Shown in pieces: positions 34,435 to 49,896 of a stretch of 64,000 bases of DNA. Position 1 is the stretch's first letter, and every line of letters begins with the position of its first letter. The notes beneath the pieces were generated by a model that made no database searches, was not told where the DNA came from, and was given only the letters and a program-made list of their open reading frames with translations. Source of the DNA: an uncultured Phascolarctobacterium sp. (lineage in GTDB: Bacteria > Bacillota > Negativicutes > Acidaminococcales > Acidaminococcaceae); the NCBI GenBank assembly GCA_947629685.1, contig CANREP010000003.1, forward strand, positions 1-64,000, in the 5' to 3' direction. Both the position numbers and the translations under genes were made by a program.

Positions 34435-35571
34435 TTACAGAGCGCTGTTTTGCGTCAGTTTGTCGACGATTTTATACAGCAGTTCAAAGCGGGGCGCAAG
34501 GCTGCTGATTTCACCGTATTCTCTTTCGGAATGAGCGTTGCCGCCGATGGGGCCAAGTCCGTCGATAGTGGGGATGCCGAGCGCAGCAGTAAAATTGCCG
34601 TCGCTGCCGCCGCCGGTAGCAGTCCAGGCAAGGTCGATGCCAAGTCCGGCTGCGATTTCGTCTACCATATGGCATAAAGCCAGCGATTTTTCAGAAGGAT
34701 TGAAAGGCGGGCGTTTATAGCCTCCGTCAACTTCTACTTTGACCCGCGCGTCAAATGGATGCTGCTGGAGTTCGCGGATTTTTTGGTCGATACGCATAGC
34801 TTCTGCAACTTCAGTAATACGCACGTCCACTTCACAGACAGCTTTATCGGCTATGATATTAGCGCCGGTACCGCCGTTAACGATACCTATATTTACCGTA
34901 GTACCTTTTTCTTTATCAGCTAAAGCGATGATTTCCTGCCCCCATCTGATAAATTCGTTGATAGCGCTGGCGCCTTTGTCGGGATCGACGCCGGCGTGGG
35001 CGGCAATGCCGTTAAAGGTAATTGTATAAGAAGAAATTCCTTTGCGCTTATTTACCAGTGCGCCATTGGCACGGGCCGATTCCATAATAAGGACGTTAGC
35101 AGCTTTTTTAGCTTCCTGTTCAATCAGCGGGCGGGAATCGGCAGAGCCTATTTCTTCGTCGGGATTGAACAGCAGGCAGATAGAGCCTTCTTCTTTCAGA
35201 TTGGCGGCAGTGCGGCAGGCAGCCAGATAGTACATATACAGCAGGCCGCATTTCATATCGCTGGCGCCGGGGCCTGTATAATGCTCGCCGACAATCTTAA
35301 AAGGACGCGCAGCAACTGTTCCGGCGGGAAAGACGGTATCCATATGGCCCAGCAGCAGCACATCATAATGGGCTGAGGGTTTATTGGTAACTTTCAGGCA
35401 GGGGCCGACCTTACTGCCGATGTCGATGAGCTCTGTGTGCCAGCCCAGAGCAGTAAATTTTTCCTGCAGCAGCAAAGCCACCTGGCGTGTGCCTTCAGGC
35501 ATTTTGCTGTGCGATTCAGTATTAACCAGTTCCTGCAGATTGTGCAGGTATTCTTCAACATTAAGCAGCAT
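34435..35571 (-). CDS. M20 family metallopeptidase (glutamate carboxypeptidase type)
   Basis: A 378-residue cytosolic di-zinc hydrolase. Metal ligands fit His76 and Asp78 (LLGHMDTVFPAG), Asp105 (GPGASDMKCG), the Glu pair 139-140 (NPDEEIGS), and a late His in GNAHSEREYG. The dimerisation domain lies between about residues 180 and 290. The closest type is carboxypeptidase G2, which removes C-terminal glutamate from folates or peptides; related M20 enzymes cut N-acyl or N-carbamoyl amino acids. RBS GAGGAGGAA. A TATAAT box lies at 35617-35612 with a CTGCAGCTGCAG palindrome in the -35 position. Confidence 0.88.
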   Translation of the reverse strand: MLLNVEEYLHNLQELVNTESHSKMPEGTRQVALLLQEKFTALGWHTELIDIGSKVGPCLKVTNKPSAHYDVLLLGHMDTVFPAGTVAARPFKIVGEHYTGPGASDMKCGLLYMYYLAACRTAANLKEEGSICLLFNPDEEIGSADSRPLIEQEAKKAANVLIMESARANGALVNKRKGISSYTITFNGIAAHAGVDPDKGASAINEFIRWGQEIIALADKEKGTTVNIGIVNGGTGANIIADKAVCEVDVRITEVAEAMRIDQKIRELQQHPFDARVKVEVDGGYKRPPFNPSEKSLALCHMVDEIAAGLGIDLAWTATGGGSDGNFTAALGIPTIDGLGPIGGNAHSEREYGEISSLAPRFELLYKIVDKLTQNSAL

Positions 35572-35663
35572 AAATATTCCTCCTCAAAAATAACAGTATC
35601 AGCATGTAATTATTATAGCAGTTTTCTGCAGCTGCAGCAGAGAATAAAGCAGATTTTGGAGAG

Positions 35664-42085
<6,422 letters not shown>

Positions 42086-43131
42086 ACGTTCCAGCGATAT
42101 TCGTCAGTAATATCACGATGGTCATAGCCGTAAATAGCAGTCACACGATTGGATTTATCGCAGTAAATAGGAGTTAATCCGTAAACGCTGAAACCTTTGG
42201 ATTTACCAATCGAATTGTAAAAAGAGTTGCTGTGGATTTCGTAATTGGTCTGACTGTAGGCAATGCCTGCTCTTGTGCCGCGGCTGCCAATCGGTGCTTC
42301 ATAACGGATGCCGTAATTTTTCAGATCATGGCTGGAAAGCATTCCGTTAACGATGATTTTATCGCCGTTTTTGCCGGGATTATTAATTTCCGTGTTGAAG
42401 CCGTAACGATAACGTCCGCTATAGTAACTGCCGCCGTTATCGGTGAAAATATAGTTGTTCCATACCGGGCGTTTTTCAACTTCGATAGCGACGCCGGTAG
42501 TTCCTGGCTGAGAACCAGGGCTGAGAACGGCGCGTGCCATTACACCGGGCAGGTCGTTTAAATTATTTAGTGCGCTTTCCAGCTTTTTATCCGTCATGAT
42601 TTCGCCGGGACGCAGGTAATTGATGTAGTTTGCCAGGACGCTGTCGGCAACGTCGGAATTATTTTGTACAATATCTACTTTGTCATAATGAGCAAGATAG
42701 ATTTTTACTTCCAGCTCGCCGTCTTTGATTTCCTGCGGCGGAATTACGGCTTGTGGAACCGTATAGCCATAGGCTTTGCAATAAGCCGTTATCTCCTGAA
42801 CCAGTACTTGCAGCTCGTTGACTTTGACGCTGCGATTGGTGTATTTGTCCAAGATGGATTGAAGCCTGCCGGTTTTATCAGGAACGGGCTCGCCAGTCAA
42901 GTTTATTTTTTTGATAAAAAAAGCAGGAGACTGTTCTGTTCCTGTATTGCCAGGACGGTAAACTTTGCCGACTTGGTCTTCGTTATCAACTATTACTTCC
43001 TGCTGACCTGTACGGTTATATGGATGTACAGTTACCGCGTCTTTATCAAAAGTAGGTAATGGCGACTCTGCCAAAACATGGCCAGTGAATATCATACTCA
43101 TAATAAAAGCGATGCCAATTTGTTTTTTCAT

Positions 43132-43894
43132 CATAACTCCTCCCATAAATTTTTATACTAAGAAAATTTCAAAAATATAATGCAGAAAATATAAATATGA
43201 AATTTGTATACATGTATTATGAATTATATTTTTGCTATATTCTGAAAATTTACGAAATACCATTGAGATTATTTTAGTTCATTTATAGAGAATAGAGATA
43301 AAATATACTTTAGTATAGAACAAGTGGATTTTAAATATAGTTAATCTTTGATGTAAATATACCTGTAAAACAATTATAAAATTCTTACGAAAAGATAAAA
43401 ATAAAATAAAGTTGCCTATACAAATTCTAACATGTAATAATAATTCGGTCAAACAAATGTGCCCTTATGTAAAAAAATATAATTTGTGATATTTTTTGTT
43501 CAAAATGATACTTTTTTAAGATTGTTATATACAAGAAAGTAAAATGAAAGGATCATAATAAAGTGCAGATAGAATAGAGGATATAGGGGGAATATTAGGT
43601 AAAGAAATAATGTAGAATATTTCTAAAATAGTAAAGGAGATTTTGTATTAGTGACTTTTGTATAACAATATAATGTATAAATTAACTTAAGAATATAGTT
43701 TATTAGGCTATATTATATATGTAGATTTGATTACAGGTACTTTAATTAAGATATATAATTTTAGAAATTAAGATAGTATAGGATAATACAGAGAATAAAT
43801 TGTTAATTAAACTGCGTTGTGATATAATTTTAGCGTTAATAAAAATGCAGCTATATGTTTTTAAAATGCACCTTTTGAACGGGAGGAAAGATAA
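43132..43894. other. 763-base AT-rich intergenic region
   Basis: Divergent region between the TPS locus (- strand) and the deacetylase operon (+ strand). It is much richer in A+T than its surroundings and I see no credible coding frame, RNA gene or repeat in it. The + strand promoter at 43800-43828 is the only site I can support; a promoter for the TPS locus must lie near the left end but several TA-rich boxes compete. Confidence 0.6.
43800..43828 (+). promoter_or_regulatory. predicted promoter of the deacetylase/ABC/racemase operon
   Basis: TTGTTA (43800-43805), 17-bp spacer, consensus TATAAT (43823-43828); the first gene starts 67 bases downstream. Confidence 0.75.
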
Positions 43895-44758
43895 TTGATC
43901 GCCTTAAAAAACGGTGACGGGATAAAATGGCCGTATGGCAAACGTATTGCCGTACTGCTGACTTTTGATTTTGACGCTGAATATCTGCGCTATTCTGTGA
44001 CCGGGCAGGATACGCTGGGGTTTTCTGATATCTCGCGCGGTCAGTATGGCCCGCATGAGGGGCTGCAGCGCTGCCTGGATATGCTGCAGCGGCAAGGTAT
44101 TAAGACGACGTTTTTTGTACCCGGCATTGTAGCCGAAAAATATCCTGCCGAAGTGCAAAAAATTGCTGCGCAGGGGCATGAGCTTGCTTATCACGGGTAT
44201 AGCCATGACGCGCGCCTCGGCATACCGAAAGCAGAAGAAGAAGCTAACATGGCTAAAGCAGAAAGCATTTTAGAAGCTGTCAGCGGCAGGAAGGTTATCG
44301 GGCACCGTGCGCCGCTGGACGCAATGCAGACTTATGCCGTAGAGCTGATGCAAAAGCGCGGCTATTTATACAGCTCGACTTTAAAAGACTGCGACTGGGC
44401 GTATATCCATGCAGGCGGGCGTCATGTCGTAGAATTGCCTACGGAGCCTGGCTTCGATGATTTTTCCTTTTTCTATTTTTCTTATGCGGATGCTCATCCG
44501 ATTACCTGCTGTTATCCGGCAAGTTATGTTTACAATATGTGGAAGGATGCTTTTGACGAGCTGGCCAATGAGGGCGACAAGATTATGTGCCTGAAACTGC
44601 ATCCGCAGCTTATCGGACGTTCCAGCCGTATCCGTATGCTGGAGCAGCTCATCCTCTATATGCGCCAGAACGGGGCGTGGATTGCCAGCTGTGAGGAAGT
44701 TGCCCGTTATGTGCTGGCATACAACGGAAGGGAGGCTGACTTTGATGCTTTGGCCTGA
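43895..44758 (+). CDS. polysaccharide deacetylase family hydrolase (HpPgdA/PuuE-like), copy 1
   Basis: A 287-residue NodB-fold protein with no signal peptide, so probably cytosolic. The acidic motif is TFDFDAE (Asp25, Asp27), the metal His pair is H100 and H104 in AYHGYSHD, and GHRAPLDA follows. This arrangement, with Asp-Ala-Glu and HGYSH, matches the cyclic-imidase-like branch that holds H. pylori PgdA and allantoinase PuuE rather than secreted chitin deacetylases. TTG start with GGGAGGAAAG upstream. It overlaps its paralogue by 14 bases and shares an operon with a polar amino acid ABC system and a racemase, so the substrate may be a cyclic or acylated amino acid. Confidence 0.85.
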   Translation: MIALKNGDGIKWPYGKRIAVLLTFDFDAEYLRYSVTGQDTLGFSDISRGQYGPHEGLQRCLDMLQRQGIKTTFFVPGIVAEKYPAEVQKIAAQGHELAYHGYSHDARLGIPKAEEEANMAKAESILEAVSGRKVIGHRAPLDAMQTYAVELMQKRGYLYSSTLKDCDWAYIHAGGRHVVELPTEPGFDDFSFFYFSYADAHPITCCYPASYVYNMWKDAFDELANEGDKIMCLKLHPQLIGRSSRIRMLEQLILYMRQNGAWIASCEEVARYVLAYNGREADFDALA

Positions 44759-45566
44759 TCATAAGCGTATGGCGCTTATGCTTTCCTTTGATATTGATGC
44801 TGAAACCTTATGGCTGACGCGTAACGAGATCAACAAAGATCATCCGTCGAATTTAAGCCGCGGCCTGTATGCTGTCAAGCAAGGTATCCCGCGCCTTTTG
44901 CGGATGCTGGAGGAAGAACGCCAGCAGGCGACATTTTTTACTACTGCCTATACTGCGGAAATCCACCCGGAGGTAATTAAATGTATTGCTTCCTGCGGAC
45001 ATGAAATTGCTTATCACGGCTATCTGCATGAGGTTTACGATACTTATGAGCAGGAAAACGCCCTGATGGAAAAAGCGGAAAACATTATCCGGGGTATTAC
45101 CGGCAAACGTCCTGTCGGCAACCGTGCGCCGGACGGTTATGTATATGATTTTCATTTGCAGCTCTGGCTTGACAGGGGCTATATTTACTCGTCTAACTGG
45201 CGTAATAACGACGGGCCTTTCCTGCATAAAATTAACGGAAAAACAGTGCCTGTCGTGGAACTGCCTAAAGACGGCATCGTAGATGACACCAGCTACGATA
45301 TGTACACTATCCAGGCGCCGGAACATCACTATCTGCGCAGCGGCCGTGAGATGACAGAAATCTGGATGGAAGAATTTGCCGGACTGGCAGATGAGGGCCG
45401 CATGATGAATTTTGTTATGCATCCGCAGTTTATCGGCCGTCCAGGTTATGTGCGCGCTCTGCGCGATTTTATCCGTTATGCCAAAGATAATGGGGCGTGG
45501 CTCTGTACTGACGAGCAGGCGGCCCGGTGGGTGTTGGCACAGAACGGTTTTACAGAGTTTGCTTAA
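44745..45566 (+). CDS. polysaccharide deacetylase family hydrolase, copy 2
   Basis: A 273-residue paralogue of the preceding gene. Motifs SFDIDAE (Asp16, Asp18), H91 and H95 in AYHGYLHE, and GNRAPDGYVYD are intact. No signal peptide. The ATG at 44745 has GGGAGG about 10 bases before it and aligns with the start of its paralogue; it overlaps the upstream stop by 14 bases. Tandem diverged copies suggest either a heteromer or two related substrates. Not a typical cell-wall deacetylase, because it would stay in the cytosol. Confidence 0.83.
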   Translation: MLWPDHKRMALMLSFDIDAETLWLTRNEINKDHPSNLSRGLYAVKQGIPRLLRMLEEERQQATFFTTAYTAEIHPEVIKCIASCGHEIAYHGYLHEVYDTYEQENALMEKAENIIRGITGKRPVGNRAPDGYVYDFHLQLWLDRGYIYSSNWRNNDGPFLHKINGKTVPVVELPKDGIVDDTSYDMYTIQAPEHHYLRSGREMTEIWMEEFAGLADEGRMMNFVMHPQFIGRPGYVRALRDFIRYAKDNGAWLCTDEQAARWVLAQNGFTEFA

Positions 45567-45609
45567 TGGCGCAAGCCGTTGCGAAATAAAAATGAGAGGG
45601 GTTAAAACA

Positions 45610-46446
45610 ATGTTTATCAAAAAATTTACCAAGAAGCTGCTGGTATTAGGCGCTTTGGCAATGTTTGCGCTTGCTGCAGCAGGCTGCGGCGGCAGTGACA
45701 AGGCCGCTGCTCCGAAAGAAGCTGCTAACGGCAAGCTGATTATTGCTATCAATGCTACTTTCCCGCCTTTTGAATCTGTCAAGGAGGGAACCCATGATTA
45801 TGTAGGCATCGATATCGACATGGCGCGTTATATCGGCAAAAAACTGGGCAAAGAGGTTACTTTTACCGATATGAAATTTGCATCCCTGGTTCCTACGCTG
45901 CAAAGCGGACGTGCCGACATGATCGTGTCTGCTATCAGCCCCACTGATGAGCGGAAGAAAGTGCTTGCTTTTACCAATCCTTACTATTATCCGATGAAGG
46001 CGATTATTTGTCAGAAAAACGCCGGTTACGACAGTTTCGACAAACTGAAAGGCAAAAAAGCCGGCGCTTCCATGGGTACCACTTATGTGCAGGAGCTGAA
46101 AGATGCCGGCGGTATCGACGTTGTGGAACTGGACAATACGCCGCTGGTTGTGCAGGACATCTTAAACGGACGCTTGGCTGCAGGTTTGTTTGACGCCGCG
46201 CAGGCAGCTGTTTTTGTCAGCCAGAATGATAAGCTGGAAATGCATACGCTGAACCTGCCTATCGTTTATGCAGATACTTTCGCTATCGCCCTGCCGAAAG
46301 ATTCTAAAGACGTTGAAAAGATTAACGGTATTTTAAAGGAAATGCAGGCAAACGGTGAAATGCATAAGATTTTGGCCAAACATCTTGGCGAAACAGCAAC
46401 CAAGCAGTATGAAGAAGTTGTTGCCAAACTTGACATAGCAAAATAA
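45610..46446 (+). CDS. polar amino acid ABC transporter substrate-binding lipoprotein
   Basis: A 278-residue family-3 solute-binding protein with a lipobox LAAAGC and the typical domain opening KLIIAINATFPPFES, then VGIDIDMARYIGKKLG and SGRADMIVSAISPTDERKK. RBS AGAGGGG before the ATG at 45610. In a diderm it would be anchored in the inner membrane facing the periplasm. Overall family is certain; the ligand is unknown, and the operon suggests an amino acid derivative. Confidence 0.92.
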   Translation: MFIKKFTKKLLVLGALAMFALAAAGCGGSDKAAAPKEAANGKLIIAINATFPPFESVKEGTHDYVGIDIDMARYIGKKLGKEVTFTDMKFASLVPTLQSGRADMIVSAISPTDERKKVLAFTNPYYYPMKAIICQKNAGYDSFDKLKGKKAGASMGTTYVQELKDAGGIDVVELDNTPLVVQDILNGRLAAGLFDAAQAAVFVSQNDKLEMHTLNLPIVYADTFAIALPKDSKDVEKINGILKEMQANGEMHKILAKHLGETATKQYEEVVAKLDIAK

Positions 46447-46452
46447 TTATAA

Positions 46453-46484
46453 CCCGGCAGCACGTTGGTGTTGCCGGGCTTTAA
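46453..46484 (+). terminator. intra-operon hairpin between binding protein and permease genes
   Basis: 11-bp stem CCCGGCAGCAC / GTGTTGCCGGG (one G-T pair; 46453-46463 and 46468-46478), loop GTTG, then CTTTAAATT with few Ts. Such partial terminators commonly lower permease and ATPase expression relative to the binding protein. Confidence 0.6.
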
Positions 46485-46502
46485 ATTAAAGGAGTACAGT
46501 TC

Positions 46503-47159
46503 ATGCTTGATTTTTCAGTTTTAGATCCGTATCTGCCGCTTTTGGCTTCCGCAGTATGGATTACGATTAAATTTACTTTTTTCTCTACCCTTATCGGTTT
46601 TTTGGGCGGTTTTATCCTTGCCCTGGTAACGCTTTCCCATAACAGGGTATTTTCCTTTCTGGCGAAAGCCTATATTTCTATCTTCCGCGGCACGCCCCTT
46701 TTGGTGCAGCTTATGCTGATTTATTTTGCTACGCCGCAGCTGACTGGGTACACGATCAGTGCGCTTGAAGCAGGTGTTCTTTCCTTTGGCCTGAACTCTG
46801 CCGCTTATATTTCCGAAGCGCTGCGTGGCGGCATCCTGTCTGTAGACCGTGGGCAGTGGGAAGCGTCCATGTCTTTGGGCGTGCCTACGCATCGCTTCAT
46901 CTTGGATATTATCCTGCCGCAGGCTATCAAAAACGCTTTGCCGTCGCTGGTGAATGAAAGCATCATGCTGCTGAAAGATTCCAGCCTGGTTTCCGTTATC
47001 GGCGTTGCCGATACCCTGCGCTGGGCAGACTTAATCCAGGCTAAGACTTTTCGCGCTTTTGAAGCCTTTATCGTTGCGGCTGCGGTTTATTATGTGCTGG
47101 TAATGCTGCTCAATCTGCTGGGCGCTTATCTGGAAAGGAAGGTGCGCGTAAGTGATTAA
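46503..47159 (+). CDS. polar amino acid ABC transporter permease
   Basis: A 218-residue HisM/GlnP-type permease with about five spans. The family N-terminal pattern (WITIKFTFFSTLIGFLGG), FRGTPLLVQL and the EAA loop (EASMSLGVPTHRFILDIILPQA) are present. It is placed after the binding-protein gene and overlaps the ATPase gene by 8 bases. A single permease gene implies a homodimeric channel. Confidence 0.94.
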   Translation: MLDFSVLDPYLPLLASAVWITIKFTFFSTLIGFLGGFILALVTLSHNRVFSFLAKAYISIFRGTPLLVQLMLIYFATPQLTGYTISALEAGVLSFGLNSAAYISEALRGGILSVDRGQWEASMSLGVPTHRFILDIILPQAIKNALPSLVNESIMLLKDSSLVSVIGVADTLRWADLIQAKTFRAFEAFIVAAAVYYVLVMLLNLLGAYLERKVRVSD

Positions 47160-47877
47160 GGTTGAACATCTGGCTAAAAGCTTCGGCAACTTACAGGTTT
47201 TAAAGGATATTTCGCTTACAATCAATAAAGGCGAAGTAGTGACCATCATCGGTCCTTCCGGCAGCGGCAAATCGACGCTCCTGCGCTGCCTGAATCTTTT
47301 GGAACGGCCGGACAGCGGCAAAATCTTCTTTGACGGTACGGATATTTTAGGCGGTAAAGTAAAAATTGAAGACATCCGTAAAAATGCCTGCATGGTTTTC
47401 CAGCATTTTAATTTGTTTGCCAATATGACGGCGCTGCAAAATGTGGCTTATGCTCCGCGTGTAGTGAACGGACTGCATCGCGCCGATGCCGAAGCTAAGG
47501 CTTTGAAGCTGCTGCAGATGGTAGGGCTGGGCGATAAGGCAGGCCAGTATCCCAGCAGACTTTCCGGCGGGCAGAAGCAGCGGGTGGCCATTGCCCGCGC
47601 TATGGCTATGGAGCCGAAAGTATTGCTGTTGGATGAGCCTACTTCTGCCCTCGACCCGGAAATGGTCAAGGAAGTACTGGATGTTATCAAAGGACTGGCC
47701 AATACCGGCATCACCATGGTCCTGGTAACGCATGAAATGGGCTTTGCCCGCGATGTCTCCGACGTTATTCATTTTATGGATGAAGGCTATTTAATAGAAA
47801 GCAATACGCCGCAAGAATTTTTTGCGCATCCGCAGACAGAACGCGCCCGTAAATTCTTGTCGACTATTTTAGCCTGA
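47152..47877 (+). CDS. polar amino acid ABC transporter ATPase (GlnQ-type)
   Basis: A 241-residue ATPase: Walker [11 protein letters not shown]-loop VFQHFNLF, signature [17 protein letters not shown], Walker [14 protein letters not shown] and switch His in [11 protein letters not shown]. The GTG start overlaps the permease gene. It energises uptake for the two genes before it; 8 bases separate it from the racemase gene. Confidence 0.94.
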   Translation: MIKVEHLAKSFGNLQVLKDISLTINKGEVVTIIGPSGSGKSTLLRCLNLLERPDSGKIFFDGTDILGGKVKIEDIRKNACMVFQHFNLFANMTALQNVAYAPRVVNGLHRADAEAKALKLLQMVGLGDKAGQYPSRLSGGQKQRVAIARAMAMEPKVLLLDEPTSALDPEMVKEVLDVIKGLANTGITMVLVTHEMGFARDVSDVIHFMDEGYLIESNTPQEFFAHPQTERARKFLSTILA

Positions 47878-47885
47878 GGCGCATT

Positions 47886-48605
47886 ATGAGGATTATGATT
47901 ATCAATCCCGATTACGGGGTAACGCAAGAAGAAATTGATGTACGCCTGCGCATTTTGCAACAGTACGCCGCGCCCAATACGGAGCTTGCTATGGTCTGCC
48001 TGCAAGATTCGCGGGTAGAGATAAATTCTGCACTGGATGTAGCGTTGGCAGGGCCAGAAATCGTCAAGCTGGCGGTACAGGCGGAGAGTGATGGCTTTGA
48101 CGCCGTTGTATTGTACTGTTTCAGCGACCCTGCTATAGATGCCTGCCGTGAAGCGTTGCGGATTCCCGTTATCGGCGGCGCGCAGGCAGCGTGTCTGTCC
48201 GCACTGCATATCTGCCGCAGTTTTGGCGTAATCTTGGCAGACGCAGTGCGTTTGCCGGAGAAAAAGCTGTTTTTATGTACGTTGGGCGTGGATTCGTCCC
48301 GCATCGGTGTAATCGCAGCTGTTGATTTGAACGGTATTTCCATCTGGCAGGATAGAGATACTGCTTTACAAAAACTTGTTGCCTGCGGACAGCAGATGAT
48401 TGACAAGCAGCATACAGAAGCCATTGTATTGGGCTGTCTTTCGTTTTTAGGCATGGCGAGGCCGCTGAGCGAGATTTTGGGCATTCCTGTTATCGACCCT
48501 GCCGTGTGCGCCGTTACTACGGCTGAAAGTATAGTGCGTCAGCGGCTTATAACGAGCAAGGTAAGTTATCCTTTGTTGAGTGCAATGGCAAAGACTTCAC
48601 TGTGA
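47886..48605 (+). CDS. Asp/Glu/hydantoin racemase family protein
   Basis: A 239-residue protein of the Asp/Glu/hydantoin racemase superfamily, with the start RIMIINPDYG and two catalytic Cys candidates: Cys78 (VLYCFSDPAID) and Cys184 (VLGCLSFLG). Hydantoin and allantoin racemases share this pattern. Read with the two imidase-like hydrolases and the amino acid importer in the same operon, it suggests uptake and opening of a cyclic or D-configured amino acid derivative; that is inference. It ends the operon; no clear terminator follows. Confidence 0.82.
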   Translation: MRIMIINPDYGVTQEEIDVRLRILQQYAAPNTELAMVCLQDSRVEINSALDVALAGPEIVKLAVQAESDGFDAVVLYCFSDPAIDACREALRIPVIGGAQAACLSALHICRSFGVILADAVRLPEKKLFLCTLGVDSSRIGVIAAVDLNGISIWQDRDTALQKLVACGQQMIDKQHTEAIVLGCLSFLGMARPLSEILGIPVIDPAVCAVTTAESIVRQRLITSKVSYPLLSAMAKTSL

Positions 48606-48715
48606 CGGAAGCATAAAAGTTTTTCTGCTCATAATATTTGTCAGAGAAACTTATTTAATGTAGGAAAATTATAAAATAATCTTTTCCATATATCAATCTA
48701 CCCTGAAAATTGATA

Positions 48716-48753
48716 TGTACCCTCTTTACTGGACAAAACAAGTAATGAGGGTA
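48716..48753 (+). repeat. probable left inverted-repeat end of an IS3-like element
   Basis: TGTACCCTCTTTACTGGACA (48716-48735) looks like an IS3-family end. It includes an imperfect inverted repeat TACCCTCTTTACT / AGTAATGAGGGTA (48718-48730 and 48741-48753) right before the transposase start. No matching right end is seen downstream. Confidence 0.5.
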
Positions 48754-48758
48754 TTTTT

Positions 48759-49049
48759 ATGCGTTACAGTTATGAGTACAAATTGAAATGTATCGAGATG
48801 TACAGAAAGGGTAAATGGGCAGAAACACCAGATGGTGTTAACCAGGACAGATTTAGACATAACATACGCCAAGGGGTAAGAATGGAAGAACATTACGGAG
48901 TGGAAGTTCTGAAACATAAAAAATTTAATAAAATTTGGACCGCAGAAGAAAAATATGAACTGGTTGCCAGGGTTATTGCCGGAAACACAAAGACAGAAGT
49001 GGCATTAAATGCCGGTATAAATCCCGGAATGTTATATCAATTGTATTAA
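48759..49049 (+). pseudogene. IS3-family transposase OrfA remnant
   Basis: A 96-residue fragment starting MRYSYEYKLKCIEMY with two helix-turn-helix-like stretches (the second: WTAEEKYELVARVIAGNTKT). It stops at GMLYQLY where intact OrfA proteins continue for several dozen residues, and no OrfB (integrase catalytic) frame follows. It is therefore a decayed element at the end of the racemase operon. Confidence 0.75.
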
Positions 49050-49282
49050 ATCATTTTATTGGGCAGAGAACGGCCTGTACCGTATAATAGGCAGCGATTT
49101 TTTCTGGTATGTACATAATTGTAGAGCCTTTCTAATAATTATTGTAATAAAACTACATTCAAAAGTTTGAAACGTAAATTATTACAATATTATTATAATA
49201 ATATTTTCAAGTATTAAAGAACATGATAGTGAAAAAGAATAGTAAGAACAGAGATGTGTAAAAATCTTACCTATAATATAAA

Positions 49283-49325
49283 ACCGCAAGGCATATTAAA
49301 AGAAAAGCCTTACGGTAATTTTTTA
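49283..49325 (+). terminator. probable intrinsic terminator
   Basis: Stem ACCGCAAGGC / GCCTTACGGT (49283-49292 and 49307-49316, one mismatch), a 14-base loop, then a T-run from 49319. Confidence 0.55.
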
Positions 49326-49370
49326 TTGCTGTGTTCGCGTTATTTTTTTGTTATTGTCCACCTAGACATA

Positions 49371-49404
49371 AAAAAAGAGCTTTCAGGAAAATTCCTGAAA
49401 GCTC
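49371..49404 (-). terminator. terminator of the tRNA-Ser transcript
   Basis: 13-bp stem GAGCTTTCAGGAA / TTCCTGAAAGCTC (49377-49389 and 49392-49404) with an A-run at 49371-49376, which is a T-run when read on the - strand, just past the tRNA-Ser(GCU) 3' end. Confidence 0.88.
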
Positions 49405-49418
49405 AGAACCTTTGATGG

Positions 49419-49510
49419 TGGCGGAGTGGGTGGGATTCGAACCCACGCACGGGGTAAACCGTCTAACGATTTAGCAAACCGTCCTCTTCAGCCAGCTTGA
49501 GTACCACTCC
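49419..49510 (-). tRNA. tRNA-Ser (anticodon GCU)
   Basis: 92 bases including an encoded CCA. Acceptor GGAGTGG pairs with CCACTCC, G73 follows; T at position 8; the anticodon loop reads TTTGCTAAA; a long variable arm (GACGGTTTACCCCGT region) and T-loop GGTTCGAATCC mark a serine tRNA. Confidence 0.93.
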
Positions 49511-49574
49511 GTAAGACTACTTGTTTATTATAGCTGATATTTTTTGTTTTGGCAACTGTTATTTGTAAAATTTT

Positions 49575-49662
49575 TGGCGGAGAGGGTGGGATTCGAACCC
49601 ACGGAGGCTTGCACCTCGCTAGTTTTCAAGACTAGAGCCTTCAACCACTCGGCCACCTCTCC
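49575..49662 (-). tRNA. tRNA-Ser (anticodon UGA)
   Basis: 88 bases including an encoded CCA. Acceptor GGAGAGG pairs with CCTCTCC, G73 follows; anticodon loop CTTGAAA; long variable arm and T-loop GGTTCGAATCC. Probably transcribed with the GCU tRNA 64 bases downstream. Confidence 0.94.
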
Positions 49663-49673
49663 ATTAGAAATTT

Positions 49674-49702
49674 ATTATATAATAAAATAAAATATCAGTC
49701 AA
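49674..49702 (-). promoter_or_regulatory. predicted promoter of the tRNA-Ser pair
   Basis: On the - strand: TTGACT (49702-49697), 17-bp spacer, TATAAT (49679-49674). The tRNA 5' end is 12 bases further on. Confidence 0.8.
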
Positions 49703-49896
49703 TGAATTTATGCTTTTATGTAAGCAGCAAGTTTTTGGTAGCAAGAAAAAAGTAACAATTTTTTACGGACTGATTAGTCAGAGATAAGGAGGATAAACAA
49801 GATATACACATGAAAAGTTGCGCATCCTCCCATAAATACTATATTTTGTTAACATGAAGAAAGTTTTCAGAATTTTTTGATGATGAATTATTTGCT

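Larger units (their letters stand above)
49050..49418. other. intergenic region with two hairpins, no gene
   Basis: AT-rich. It holds a + strand terminator-like hairpin (49283-49325) and a - strand terminator (49371-49404) for the tRNA genes. I see no coding frame or second IS end; the rest may be IS debris. Confidence 0.55.

Noticed and set aside
35626..35637. CTGCAGCTGCAG palindrome upstream of the M20 gene
   Set aside because: A short self-complementary run of a kind frequent in this genome (CTGCAG is common in its coding DNA); only its position near the -35 is suggestive, so it is noted in the gene entry and not claimed as an operator.
43132..43894. Possible small RNA or short peptide gene in the AT-rich gap
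   Set aside because: Many TA-rich promoter-like boxes occur but no paired terminator, ribosome site with frame, or stable fold could be supported.
44853..45782. 309-residue open frame on the - strand across the second deacetylase
   Set aside because: Lies opposite a gene with intact catalytic motifs and runs into the binding-protein gene; composition is that of an antisense shadow.
49419..49662. tRNA-Ser pair as an integration hotspot with attachment site
   Set aside because: I searched by eye for a repeated tRNA 3' end in the adjacent accessory DNA and saw none, and no integrase is encoded in the window.
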